Part shown: positions 52,911 through 61,621 of the stretch, piece by piece
Numbering within the stretch: position 1 is the first letter of the stretch
Layout of the letters: every line of letters starts with the position of its first letter
DNA from: G965247775 sp965247775
GTDB lineage: Bacteria > Chloroflexota > Dehalococcoidia > Bin125
Assembly (NCBI GenBank): GCA_965247775.1
Contig: OZ252031.1
Location: 1,736,001-1,800,000, forward strand
Length of the DNA stretch: 64,000 nucleotides
Reading direction: 5' to 3'
The notes under the pieces: model-generated
Database searches by the model: none
The model's input: the letters and a program-made list of their open reading frames with translations, nothing else
What the model was told of the DNA's origin: nothing
Translations under genes and position numbers: made by a program

Positions 52911-54086
52911 TTAGTCGTTGACGGATCGGGGGGGCTGACCGAGGCCGAAGAAGCGCGGGCGATAGATGGCGACGCCCTTGCCGTCGCGGAAGGCGGTGCG
53001 CTCATCGACGATCTGGGCGCCGATGCCGGCGATGCGGCTCCAGCCGAAGAGGGTGGTGTAGTAATCGGGGTCGGAGAGGCCGCCAGCGGAGAGCAGGCTG
53101 CCGGAGACCAGGTCCACGTTGGGGTAGGGGTTGGAGACCTTGGGGTTCTCCTGGAGGACTTTGACGGCGCCGCTGCGCAGGGCTTTGACGACTTTGAACC
53201 AGTGGTCGTCGGGGTAGAGTTCGTCGCCGACGTCGAATTCGACTTTGGCGCGGGGGTCTTCGCGGCGCAGCACGGCGTGGCCGAAGCCGAAGATGAGCTG
53301 GCGGTTGGCGAGGCGGTCGCGCATCATTTGCTCGACTTCGACGGGGTCTTCGCTGTCGATCTCCTTGACCATGGCGAAGCAGTCCTGATTGGCGAGGCCG
53401 TGGCGGGGGCCGGCGAGGCCGTTCATGGCGGAGGCGAGGGACTGGTAGACGTCGGCCAGGCCGGAGGCGACGGCTTTGCCGGTGAAGGTGGAAAGGTTGC
53501 CGCCGCCGTGGTCCATGTGGAGGACGTAGTAGATGCGGAGGAGCTTGGCGAGGGCGGCTTCGTCGGTGCCGGGGACACCGAGCATGTGGACGAAGTTTTC
53601 GACGTAGCCGAGCGAGGGGTCCGAGGGGATGAGGTCGCCCCAGCCTTCGCGGATGCGGAAGATGGCGGCGAGGGCGGTGGGGATGCGGGCGATGAGATTG
53701 AAGACGTCTTCCTTGTAGTCGCCGGTCTTGCCGGTCATGCCGAGCGCCTGGATAGCGACGGCGAACCAGTCCATGGGGTGCCCGGCTTTGGGTAGGGTGC
53801 GCAGGACTTGGAGGAGGGCGGGGTCGACGAGGGAGCGGGTGGCGAGGTCCTGGGCGAAGGAGGTGGCCTGGGCTGGGGTTGGGAGGTCCTTGTGGAAGAG
53901 GAGGTAGATGACCGATTCCGGGGGAAGGTAGGCGAGTTCGGCGATGGGGTAGCCGACGTAGGTGACGCCGATTTCGGGGTCGACGTGGCTCGTCCAGCAG
54001 GTGCCGACCGGGAAGCCGCGGAGGCCGGTGTCGAGGTTTTCGCGGGTGATGTGGAAGTCGATGGCGAGGGCTTCGGTGGGGGTCAT
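52911..54086 (-). CDS. gltA: Citrate synthase
   Basis: 391 residues. Family motifs are 'AIFRIREGWGDLIPSDP', 'YYVLHMDHGGGNLSTFTGKA' (His and the DHGGxNxS loop), 'MNGLAGPRHGLANQDC' with the catalytic His, and 'LIFGFGHAVLRREDPRAKVE' with His and Asp-adjacent Arg. It condenses acetyl-CoA and oxaloacetate. It starts 63 bases after the GreA-like gene; the two may be co-transcribed. Confidence 0.95.
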   Translation of the reverse strand: MTPTEALAIDFHITRENLDTGLRGFPVGTCWTSHVDPEIGVTYVGYPIAELAYLPPESVIYLLFHKDLPTPAQATSFAQDLATRSLVDPALLQVLRTLPKAGHPMDWFAVAIQALGMTGKTGDYKEDVFNLIARIPTALAAIFRIREGWGDLIPSDPSLGYVENFVHMLGVPGTDEAALAKLLRIYYVLHMDHGGGNLSTFTGKAVASGLADVYQSLASAMNGLAGPRHGLANQDCFAMVKEIDSEDPVEVEQMMRDRLANRQLIFGFGHAVLRREDPRAKVEFDVGDELYPDDHWFKVVKALRSGAVKVLQENPKVSNPYPNVDLVSGSLLSAGGLSDPDYYTTLFGWSRIAGIGAQIVDERTAFRDGKGVAIYRPRFFGLGQPPRSVND

Positions 54087-54149
54087 CGTGTCGCAGGCTC
54101 CTGGCGGCCGATGGCCGACCCTCGGCGCCGCTCCAGCGGACGGCGCGGG

Positions 54150-54962
54150 TTAGTTTTGTACCTCATCGATGCGGAAGCCGATGGTCCCGGAGGGTGCGGC
54201 CACTTCGACGGTTTCGCCGGCTTTGCCGCCGACCAGGGCCTGGCCGACCGGGCTGGCGACAGAGATGCGGCCAGCGCCAGCGTCCACCTCGTTTTGGCCG
54301 ACGAGAGTGTAGTCAACGGTTCGTTGGCTTACAAGATTGGTGACGGTGAGGGTACTGCCGAGGTGGGCGCGGCCGTCGCCGGCGCCGACGCCGGAGGAGA
54401 CGACGGCGTGGGCGATGTCGTGTTCGAGGTCGCGGATACGGGCTTCCAGGTGGGCCTGTTGGTCGCGGGCGGCGTCTAGCGGGGCGTTTTCGCGGAAGTC
54501 CTTGTCGGCCATGGCCTCTTCGAGTTGCTTGGCGATGAGGGGACGTTCTTCGCGCAGCCGGTCGAGTTCGGCCTTGGCGAGTTGGAGCCCTTCGGCGGTC
54601 ATTTCGACGGCTTCTTCGGCGGCGGCCTGAACGGCTTCGGCGACGCGCTGGGCCTTCTTGACGCGCAGGTGGACGCCGAGGTTGCTGTCCAGCCAGGTGC
54701 GCTTCTTGGCGTAGGCGAAGAAGGCCTTCACGGGCAGCAGGCGCTGGGAGAGGTCGGCGACGTTGGCGCCCTGGGCGTCCTGGTAGAGGGTCATCTGGTG
54801 GGCGGTGAGGTCGCGGATGTCGCGTTCCCCGCCGGCCCAGGAGACGAAGCGGGTGACGGCGACGCGGTGCTGGTGATCGACGCGCTTGGCGTTGGCGTCG
54901 AAGTAGTCGGAGGCGGCGCGCTCCAGTGTCAGCGCCGCCGTTTCGATCTCGCTGTCTGCCAT
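54150..54962 (-). CDS. GreA-like transcription elongation factor fused to a recombinase-type DNA-binding domain
   Basis: 270 residues from ATG 54962, which has AAGGAGG five bases upstream; ATG 54989 would add nine. Residues about 15-95 resemble the core-binding (SAM-like) domain of tyrosine recombinases: 'HRVAVTRFVSWAGGERDIRD', 'LTAHQMTLYQDAQG', 'RLLPVKAFFAYAKKRTWLDS'. Residues about 120-180 are the GreA coiled coil, 'ELDRLREERPLIAKQLEEAM' then 'ADKDFRENAPLDAARDQQ', keeping the tip Asp and Glu that hold the catalytic metal. The C-terminal FKBP-like domain is 'GSTLTVTNL' to 'SVASPVGQALVGGKAGETVE'. It should rescue backtracked RNA polymerase; the extra domain's role is unknown. Confidence 0.85.
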   Translation of the reverse strand: MADSEIETAALTLERAASDYFDANAKRVDHQHRVAVTRFVSWAGGERDIRDLTAHQMTLYQDAQGANVADLSQRLLPVKAFFAYAKKRTWLDSNLGVHLRVKKAQRVAEAVQAAAEEAVEMTAEGLQLAKAELDRLREERPLIAKQLEEAMADKDFRENAPLDAARDQQAHLEARIRDLEHDIAHAVVSSGVGAGDGRAHLGSTLTVTNLVSQRTVDYTLVGQNEVDAGAGRISVASPVGQALVGGKAGETVEVAAPSGTIGFRIDEVQN

Positions 54963-55022
54963 CTGCCCTCCTTGGGTCGTGTGTTCCATACCATCGTAAC
55001 GGACGGATGGGCCCGCATTTCA

Positions 55023-55847
55023 ATGGAGGGGGACACCACGTCTATGGAGGAGAGCACCACGACCGAGGAGCGGAGGGCGGCCGTGGGCACGCTGACAGCC
55101 GATCTGGGGCGGGCGCTGGCCAGCGCGGAGCTGGAGGAGTGGGTGGGAGAGCGGCTGCGGCTGGCCCGTTTTCTGCTCACGCTGCGCGAGGAGACGCGGC
55201 GCTTGAACCTGACAGCGATTCGCGATCCGGAGGAGGCGCTGCAGCGGCACGTGGTGGAGCCGCTGGCGGGCTGGCGCCGGCTGGAGGCGACGGCGCGTTC
55301 TGGGGAGGGGCGGGGTCCGGTGGTGGATGTGGGGGCGGGAGGCGGGGCGCCGGGGGCGCCGATTGGGATCGTTGCGCCGGAGCGGGCGGTGACACTGCTG
55401 GAGTCGCGGGAGCGGCGGGCGGCTTACCTGCGGCGGCTGGCGAACGTGGTGGAGGGGCCAGGGCTGTCGGTGGTGGAGCAGCGGGCGGAGGATTTCGGCC
55501 GCTCCGCGGGGCCGCAGGGGGGGCCGGGAGCGGGACGGGAGGCGTTCGCGCTGGCGCTGACGCGAGCGCTGGCGGCGCTCCCGGTGGCGCTGGAGCTGTT
55601 GCTGCCGTTGGTGCGCGTGGGGGGCGAGGCGGTGGTCTACGGGGGACCGGGAGCGCGGGAGCGGCTGGCAGAGGCGGCGCTGGTGGCGGCGGCCTGCGGG
55701 GGCGAGCCGCCCGTGCTGGAGCCGGTGTCGTGGCCGGGGGCGCGGCTGGAGCTGGTACTGGTGCGGGTGCGGAAGGCGCGGCCGACGCCGACCGGGCTGC
55801 CACGGCGGATGCGGCAAATGCGCAAGGGTCCGCCGCGGACGTCGTAA
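55023..55847 (+). CDS. rsmG: 16S rRNA (guanine527-N7)-methyltransferase RsmG
   Basis: 274 residues. RsmG markers: 'LTLREETRRLNLTAIRDPEE' and 'ALQRHVVEPLAGW' near the N terminus, SAM motif 'PVVDVGAGGGAPGAPIGIV', 'VTLLESRERRAAYLRRLANV'. It methylates G527 of 16S rRNA. Start codon choice is open: ATG 55023 lacks a ribosome site, ATG 55044 has GGAGGGGG eleven bases upstream. It is divergent from the GreA-like gene. Confidence 0.9.
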   Translation: MEGDTTSMEESTTTEERRAAVGTLTADLGRALASAELEEWVGERLRLARFLLTLREETRRLNLTAIRDPEEALQRHVVEPLAGWRRLEATARSGEGRGPVVDVGAGGGAPGAPIGIVAPERAVTLLESRERRAAYLRRLANVVEGPGLSVVEQRAEDFGRSAGPQGGPGAGREAFALALTRALAALPVALELLLPLVRVGGEAVVYGGPGARERLAEAALVAAACGGEPPVLEPVSWPGARLELVLVRVRKARPTPTGLPRRMRQMRKGPPRTS

Positions 55848-55994
55848 GCGGGGAGGCCGGACGGGGCGGGCCGACGCGCCCGCAGACCGCAGGGGAGGGG
55901 CGGTGTAGGGTGGCGGCGGTGGTGGCAGGCGCGCCTCAGACGAGGGAGCCCCACCACGCGCCGCGCCCCTGGGGGACCGTTGGGTTCCGTCCCG

Positions 55995-56480
55995 ATGAAC
56001 CGCTGGCAGCGTTTGGTGACGGTCGACGGACAGGTGTTGTCCGAGGTCTATCGCGACCGTGGGGCGAGCCCGGCGGTGGCGACGGTGGTGGTGGTGATAG
56101 TGGTGTCGTCGCTGGGGGGGCTGCTGTGGGCAGCGCTGGAGGGACGTGCCGGGCATCGGTGCGTTTGCGCTGGAGTCGGTGCTCGAGGGGTCGCTGGCGG
56201 TGTCGGGGCTGTTCTTCGTCTGGGCGGGGCTGGTAGCGCTGCTGACCTGGCAGGGGCAGCGGCCGGAGCCGGAGGCGCTGGCCGCGACGGTGCGAACGCT
56301 GGCGTTCGCGGCGGTGCCGTTCGGCTGGTCGTTTCTGATTTTCGTGCCGGGGATCGAATATCCGGTCACGCTGATCGCGCTGGGGTTGCTGCTGCTGTCG
56401 ACGACGCTGGCCACGCAGACGGCGGTGGGGGGGTCGCTGGGGCGAAGCTGGTGGGGTTCTTCCTCTGGCTGGGGTGCTGA
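55995..56480 (+). pseudogene. YIP1-like membrane protein with at least two frameshifts
   Basis: ATG 55995 opens 'MNRWQRLVTVDGQVLSEVYR' and a membrane helix (ATVVVVIVVSSLGGLLWAAL). At the GAGGG near 56138 the frame shifts by one; the next part 'ESVLEGSLAVSGLFFVWAGL', 'LAFAAVPFGWSFLIFVPGIE' and 'VTLIALGLLLLSTTLATQT' is in another frame, and near 56430 it shifts again to 'VAGAKLVGFFLWLG'. Put together these make a five-helix YIP1-type protein. As it stands the gene cannot give that product in one frame. Confidence 0.6.
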
Positions 56481-56623
56481 GCGCGCTGATGAGCCGGGCG
56501 GATCAGTGCGTCGGCGGTGTTCCTCTGGGAGCGGTTCGGCTTGTAGCGGCCGGGAGGGCGCGGCCGGACGCCGTTTGGGGCGTGGGCGGGGCGGCGTAAG
56601 CTGGTCGTCGAGATGAGCCGCCG

Positions 56624-57937
56624 GTGAGCCTTCCCTCTGACGCAGATCAGCGTGCGTACGCGCGCAATCTGCGCGTGTACTACGTGTTCGCGTTCTTCGG
56701 GCAGGCGTTGCTGCTCCTGCCGATCTGGGTGGCGTATCTGCTGCTGGAGCGCGGGCTGAGTCTGACGGAGGTGGCGCTGATCGAGGCGCCGTTCTGGCTG
56801 GCGATCTTGCTGGCGGAGGTGCCGACGGGGGCGGTGGCGGACCGCTGGGGGCGACGGGTGTCGCTGGTGCTCGGGGCGGGGACGACGGCGCTGGCGATCG
56901 CGGCGTTCGGGCTGGCGGACACGTTGCCGCTGATCTTGGTGTCATACGTGATCTGGGGGATCGCGATGACGCTGACGTCGGGGGCCGACAATGCGCTGCT
57001 GTACGACACCTTGCGGCAGCTAGGGCGAGAGCGGGAGTTCGAACGCTACGCCGGGCGGGGGATGGCGCTGCGCTCGGCGGGGATCGTGCTGGCGATGCTG
57101 GCAGGGGGGCCGGTGGCGGAGGCGACGAGCCTGCAGACGACGGTCTTCCTGAGCGCGGCGGTGACGGGGCTGCTGGGGCTGACGGCGCTGTTCTTCCGCG
57201 AGCCACCGCACCGGGAGGCGGGCGGGGCGCAGGTTTCGTACTGGGCCGGGTTGCGAACGGCGCTGGGGACGGTGCGGCGAACACCGGCCGTGGGAACGGC
57301 GATCCTGCTGGGGGCGATGCTGCTGGCGGGAGCGACGGTACCCGTGGTGCTGGCGCAGCCGTTCCTGCTGTCGCACGGCTACGACGTGGGCTGGGAGTTC
57401 TCACTCTTGCAGGCGCCAATCTCGCTGGCGGCGGTCGGCGGCGGGCTGCTGGTGTTCAGGCTGCTGGGGAGGGCGGGGTCGGTGGGGACACTGGGGACGC
57501 TGGGGATGGTGCTGGTGGGGTCCTACGTGGGGGCGGCGCTATGGGACTCGGTGGGAGCGGTGGCGTTCCTGGCGACGATGTCCTTGGTGCGGGCGGTGGG
57601 GGAGCCGGTGCTGCACGGGTACATCAATCACCGGGTGCCGTCGGCGCAACGGGCGACGGTGCTGTCGTTGAGCAGCATGGCGTCGAGCCTGGTGCTGGCG
57701 CCGATCATGCCGCTGCTGGGGTTCAGTGCGGACGAGATCGATCTGCCCGCGGCGTTCGGGGTGGGGGCGGGGGTGCTGGGGGTGGCGGTGCTGGTCTCGG
57801 GGGTGCTGTGGACGCGGGCGCACCGGGCCCATCCGCTGGCGACGAACGTGGCGGCGGTGCCGGCGGAGCAGGTGCCGCCGCTGCCGCGGCCGCTGGGGGC
57901 ATCGTTGGAGAGCGGGGTGCCACTGGTGGAGGAATGA
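56624..57937 (+). CDS. Major facilitator superfamily transporter
   Basis: 437 residues with twelve predicted membrane helices. The MFS motif A between helices 2 and 3 is 'GAVADRWGRRVSLVLG' near residue 65; 'GADNALLYDTLRQLGRERE' after helix 4 and 'FERYAGRGMALRSAGIVLAM' are typical of the sugar/drug efflux group with this motif. Substrate unknown. The start GTG 56624 has no clear ribosome site. The last 399 bases are overlapped by the antisense DUF3800 frame. Confidence 0.88.
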   Translation: MSLPSDADQRAYARNLRVYYVFAFFGQALLLLPIWVAYLLLERGLSLTEVALIEAPFWLAILLAEVPTGAVADRWGRRVSLVLGAGTTALAIAAFGLADTLPLILVSYVIWGIAMTLTSGADNALLYDTLRQLGREREFERYAGRGMALRSAGIVLAMLAGGPVAEATSLQTTVFLSAAVTGLLGLTALFFREPPHREAGGAQVSYWAGLRTALGTVRRTPAVGTAILLGAMLLAGATVPVVLAQPFLLSHGYDVGWEFSLLQAPISLAAVGGGLLVFRLLGRAGSVGTLGTLGMVLVGSYVGAALWDSVGAVAFLATMSLVRAVGEPVLHGYINHRVPSAQRATVLSLSSMASSLVLAPIMPLLGFSADEIDLPAAFGVGAGVLGVAVLVSGVLWTRAHRAHPLATNVAAVPAEQVPPLPRPLGASLESGVPLVEE

Positions 57938-58807
57938 GGGGCGGGCGGGTTTTGACGAACGTTCGCCGGTCTTCGATAATGGAGTCGAAGAGCCGCGAGC
58001 GGTGCCGGCAGGTGCCGCAAGCGGCTCTGGTCTTATACAGGCTGGTGCCGCCTGGTGTCCTCGTCCAACTGGTTCGCTGTATCTCCGCCGAATCCCGTGC
58101 AAGCTGCGTCCGTCCCAGGCCTTGAGATCCCTGGGCACTTTGGTCCGTATTCGCTCCCATGCGCGCTTGATGAAACGATCTTCGTCGCTCACGAGCTGCG
58201 TGAGCGTTGCGTGCCGGAAGTCGCGTTCCTCGTAGACACGTATCATGTGTGCGACTACATCCGCAATCTGGATCCCCGGAGTGATTGCCGAGTCCACAAA
58301 GTAGGGGGCGTCCGTGATCGCGATGCGTTGCTGCCCTGCTGATGATCTGTAGAGGTACTGCGCATAGGTACGCGCGAGACTGCGATTCGTTCCGTCGAAC
58401 AAGATCGTCGCTGAGTCCGTCGTCTGATTCCGAACGGCTGCATGGATTCGTTCGATCAGGTCCCGGTGGGGCAACGGTAAGTATCGATCGTCTGCCGGAG
58501 GTGGCACAGATGGACGGTCCATGACTACGCCAACGATTTCTAGAGGGACGGCGACGATGCACTCCACCAGAGTCTCGGCGAAGACCAGCCAGTCTGGGTT
58601 CCGCGCGAGCTTCCGCCGAGCGAGTAACTTCGCGCCTTCCAGTTCCTTCGTGTCGTCCCACCCGAGGTGATCGCGCTTGAGCGCATGCAGCAGCGCGTCG
58701 AGGCGGCGCAGGTCAATTTCGCTGATGCAGACAGCTATGAGGACCGGTCGCTGCGTCGGATCTTTCGGATGGGGGTGGCCGGACTCATCGACGTAAGCGG
58801 GCATCAC
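57539..58807 (-). CDS. DUF3800 protein, C terminus overrunning into the MFS gene
   Basis: The frame gives 422 residues, but DUF3800 proteins are about 230-270. The first ~240 are a good match: 'MMPAYVDESGHP' (DES motif), 'TILFDGTNRSLARTYAQYLY', 'APYFVDSAITPGIQIADVVA' with the conserved Asp pair. Beyond residue about 245 the sequence becomes Arg/His/Pro-rich and from residue about 290 lies antisense to the MFS gene, so the natural stop has probably been lost. DUF3800 is an RNase H-like fold often found with mobile or defence genes. GC content of 57950-58860 is visibly lower than its neighbours, suggesting transfer. Confidence 0.65.
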   Translation of the reverse strand: MMPAYVDESGHPHPKDPTQRPVLIAVCISEIDLRRLDALLHALKRDHLGWDDTKELEGAKLLARRKLARNPDWLVFAETLVECIVAVPLEIVGVVMDRPSVPPPADDRYLPLPHRDLIERIHAAVRNQTTDSATILFDGTNRSLARTYAQYLYRSSAGQQRIAITDAPYFVDSAITPGIQIADVVAHMIRVYEERDFRHATLTQLVSDEDRFIKRAWERIRTKVPRDLKAWDGRSLHGIRRRYSEPVGRGHQAAPACIRPEPLAAPAGTARGSSTPLSKTGERSSKPARPSFLHQWHPALQRCPQRPRQRRHLLRRHRRHVRRQRMGPVRPRPQHPRDQHRHPQHPRPHPERRGQIDLVRTEPQQRHDRRQHQARRHAAQRQHRRPLRRRHPVIDVPVQHRLPHRPHQGHRRQERHRSHRVP

Positions 58808-58864
58808 GTCCCCGCGGAAGTGGGCCAGATCCCGACGATAGCTGGAATTCGACCTGCGTGAGCC

Positions 58865-60142
58865 TCAGGCGACGACGCCATCTTCGCGATAGCGGGTGAT
58901 GGTGGCGAGGTCGAGGCCGAGGTCACGCAGGACGGCGTCGGTGTGCTGGCCGGGGCTGGGGGCGGGGGAGCGGACGCGGCCGGGGGTGTGGCTGAGCTTG
59001 GGGCCGATGCCGATCTGCTGCTCGGGACCGTGGGGACCGTCCACTTCGATGATCATGTTGCGGGCGCGGTTATGGGGGTCGGCGACGGCCTCGGCCAGGG
59101 TCAGGACGGGGGCGGCGCAGACGTCGGTTTCGTTGAGGATGCGGAACCAGTCGTCGGCGGACTTGGTCTTGAACTGGGCAGCGAAGTGGTCGTGGATTTC
59201 GCGGCGGATGGCGGGGTCGGCGGTGGTGTGGTGCTGGCTGAAGTCGGGGCGGCCCATGGCGGCGCAGAGGTTGGCGAAGAACCAGGGCTCGACGGCGCCG
59301 ACGCTGAACCAGCGGCCGTCGGCGGTCTCGTAGACGTTGTAGTAGGGGGCCTCGCCGTTGAGGACGAAGGAGCGGGGCTCGATGTTGTGGCCGCTGGCGA
59401 AGTGGGTGGCCATGGCGGCGGAGATGAGGGAGAGGACGCCGTCGGACATCGCGACGTCGATGTACTGGCCACGGCCGGTCCGGCTGCGGGCGACGACAGC
59501 GCAGAGGATGGCGAAGGCGGCCATCAGGCCGCCGCCGGCGAAGTCGGCGATGATGTTGGCGGGGATGGCGGGGCGGCCGCCGGGGCCCTCGCTGCCGATC
59601 ATGCCGAGCGCGCCGCCGAGGGCGATGTAGTTGATGTCGTGGCCGACGCGCTGGGCGTAGGGGCCGTCCTGGCCGAAGCCGGAGAGGGCGCAGTAGATCA
59701 GGCGGGAGTTGCGGGCGCTGAGGGTGGGGTAGTCGACGGCCAGGCGCTGGACGACGCCGGGGCGGAAGCCTTCGAGGACGATGTCGGCGTCGTCGGCCAG
59801 GCGATAAAAGATCTCGCGGGCGTCGGCGGTCTTGAGGTTGAGGCGGAGCGAGCGCTTGTTGCGCCCGAGGGTGTTGCGGGAGGCGCTGCGACGACGGGAG
59901 ATCTCGTCGTCGGGGGCGCCCGCCGATGGGGCGGCCAGGGGGCCGGAGGTGGGCGGCGGGAAGGCGGAGCGGCGGCCGCCCGGGGTGCCGGCTTCCTCGA
60001 CGAGGAGGACGTCGGCGCCCATGTCGGCGAGGAGCATGGAGCAGTAGGGACCCGGGGCGAGGCGCGAGAGGTCCAGGACCTTGAGGCCGGCGAGCGCAAG
60101 GGGGGGCGGTGCGGGCTGCTTGGCCTGCGGCGGGGTGGTCAT
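58865..60142 (-). CDS. Class III CoA-transferase (CaiB/BaiF family)
   Basis: 425 residues. Family signs are 'LKVLDLSRLAPGPYCSMLLA' at the N terminus, 'NKRSLRLNLKTADAREIFYR', 'DADIVLEGFRPGVVQRL', and 'YAQRVGHDINYIALGGALGM', where the Asp of GHDINY is the acyl-carrying catalytic residue. Members are CoA-transferases or alpha-methylacyl-CoA racemases; the closing part with 'GEAPYYNVYETADGRWFSVG' fits the racemase-like branch. GAGGAGG precedes the ATG. It fits with the acyl-CoA genes elsewhere in the window. Confidence 0.93.
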   Translation of the reverse strand: MTTPPQAKQPAPPPLALAGLKVLDLSRLAPGPYCSMLLADMGADVLLVEEAGTPGGRRSAFPPPTSGPLAAPSAGAPDDEISRRRSASRNTLGRNKRSLRLNLKTADAREIFYRLADDADIVLEGFRPGVVQRLAVDYPTLSARNSRLIYCALSGFGQDGPYAQRVGHDINYIALGGALGMIGSEGPGGRPAIPANIIADFAGGGLMAAFAILCAVVARSRTGRGQYIDVAMSDGVLSLISAAMATHFASGHNIEPRSFVLNGEAPYYNVYETADGRWFSVGAVEPWFFANLCAAMGRPDFSQHHTTADPAIRREIHDHFAAQFKTKSADDWFRILNETDVCAAPVLTLAEAVADPHNRARNMIIEVDGPHGPEQQIGIGPKLSHTPGRVRSPAPSPGQHTDAVLRDLGLDLATITRYREDGVVA

Positions 60143-60311
60143 GGTGGGGCCTCCTCGTTTCGCGTGTTGCGCGGGGGCTTCGCGGCCCGTTGGGCGGGGG
60201 CGGGCGCATCGTCCGTCGGGGGTGGGAGGGCGTCAAGCGGGGCAGCTTGACAGGCGCGGGCGCGGGCGATGGGCCCGCGGGCTCGCAGCGCGCGCGAATG
60301 GAGAACCGACG

Positions 60312-61236
60312 ATGCGACAGAAGCGAACGCGCGCGATCTCGCTACTGGCGCTGGTGGCGGCGCTCGTCGTGGGGCTGGGTCCCGCGTCCGGGCCGGGGAC
60401 GGAGGCGGGGGGCCTCGATCCGCATGCAGCAGGCGGACGACGGCCAGGCCGCGCGCACGGTGGCGCTGATCGACGGCTGGAACATGCTGGGCTGGATGGG
60501 GCCGATAACGCCGCTGGCGACGATCGCGGAGGGCTTGCAGGGGCAGTTCCAAAGCCTGCACGCCTGGGATGGGACGGGGCAGGCGTTCGAGTCGTTTGCT
60601 CTGGGATCAGCCGGTGATCACGGCGGCGCGGACGGTTTCGTTGGCGCAGGGCTTCAACCTGGAAACGTGGAGCGGGCCGAGTGAGACGGCGATCGGGGCG
60701 GCGCTGAATACGGTGGGGGATCTGGACTACGGGGATGCGCTCTGGGTGAACGTGGAGGCCACGACGACGTGGCAGCAGCCCGCTCCGCCGCTGGGCGGGG
60801 TGGTGACGAGCGGGGACGGCGACGCGGCGAACAACTTCCGGGCGCTGCCGGACTTCCCGTTCGACTTCTTCGACAGCACGGACCAGTGGTACGAGCTGGA
60901 GTTCACCCAGAGCGACACGTGGCGGGTGGAAAAGCGATCGCCGCAATGGAGTGTCCTGAACGACCTGGCAACGGGGGCGATGGTGATGGTAGCCGGGGAC
61001 GCCGTGTACTTCATTCCACAGGACGAGTTCTCCGTGCCGATGGGCGGAGAGCTGGGCTTCCGCGTGACGGCGTTTCGTACACGGGCGCGAGCGCGCTGGC
61101 GGCCCTGGACGCGGGGACGGCCTCCGGCGACGTGCATCCGAGCGTGGGGGAGCCGCTGGAGACACTGGTGCTGCCCTGGCGCTGGGGGCCCTCCGCGGCC
61201 GCGATTGCCGCGGCCGGAGGGGCCTGCCTAGGATGA
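60312..61236 (+). pseudogene. Secreted 'GWNxLGW'-repeat protein with three frameshifts
   Basis: ATG 60312 starts a signal peptide (AISLLALVAALVVGLGPASG). After the GGGGGG run near 60409 the frame changes and continues 'ALIDGWNMLGWMGPITPLAT' and 'GLQGQFQSLHAWDGTGQAFE'; near 60600 it changes to 'LAQGFNLETWSGPSETAIGA', 'DALWVNVEATTTWQQP' and a long domain; near 61075 it changes to 'VHPSVGEPLETLVLPWRWGP', ending at 61236. The GWNxxGW and DALWV elements are typical of Chloroflexota secreted repeat proteins. Three separate slips make decay likelier than a single sequencing error. Confidence 0.65.
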
Positions 61237-61248
61237 GCGTGGACCCCA

Positions 61249-61324
61249 GGGGCTGTAGCTCAGTTGGGAGAGCGTCTGACTGGCAGTCAGAAGGTCGGGG
61301 GTTCGAGTCCCCCCAGCTCCACCA
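61249..61324 (+). tRNA. tRNA-Ala (anticodon GGC)
   Basis: A 76-base cloverleaf: acceptor GGGGCTG pairs with CAGCTCC, D arm GCTC/GAGC, anticodon stem TCTGA/TCAGA around CTGGCAG (anticodon GGC), T arm with GGTTCGAGTCC, discriminator A and an encoded 3' CCA. It lies 330 bases before cas9 and could mark an island border, though I found no attachment-site duplicate. Confidence 0.96.
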
Positions 61325-61392
61325 GACTTGACGAAATCGAGAACCTCCATGCTGAGGTTCCGTCTGGCTCTGTAGGCACCGGTCTGGCTCGT

Positions 61393-61590
61393 GGGTAGCG
61401 TTAGCCACCCGCCCGCGGCCGACGCCGCAGGGCCGGGGCACCAAGCGTCTGAGGCCTTGTCATCGCGGTGCCCGCCTCCCTGACAGAGGAACGAGGCGAG
61501 CCGGAGCCCGCCTCGCAACGTGGTGCATATTGCCTTACGGCTCAGCTTTGTTGTTGGCACCCGTAGGCACCGCCAACCATTCCCTGATTG
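61393..61590 (-). ncRNA. Candidate tracrRNA region divergent from cas9
   Basis: No protein gene lies between tRNA-Ala and cas9. Read leftward from the promoter-like site at 61621-61593, the strand carries a hairpin GTTGGC/GCCAAC (61577-61553), the string GTAAGGC (61538-61532), a strong stem GAGGCG/CGCCTC (61514-61493), AAGGCC followed by GGTGCC (61458-61436), then GCGGC/GCCGC (61428-61415) and GGGTGGC/GCTACCC (61410-61393). An AAGGC nexus followed by terminal hairpins is the usual tracrRNA form, and tracrRNA is often encoded beside cas9. The repeat is outside the window, so the anti-repeat cannot be verified. Ends are approximate. Confidence 0.35.
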
Positions 61591-61592
61591 CG

Positions 61593-61621
61593 AGGCTATA
61601 CTGACCGTCCCCTCGCGTCAA
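61593..61621. promoter_or_regulatory. Overlapping divergent promoter elements upstream of cas9
   Basis: Leftward: TTGACG (61621-61616), 17 bases, TAGCCT (61598-61593). Rightward: TATACT (61597-61602) as a -10 box, with no good -35, which would start cas9 transcripts near 61609. The two -10 boxes overlap, so transcription could be mutually exclusive. The assignment rests on pattern only. Confidence 0.35.
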
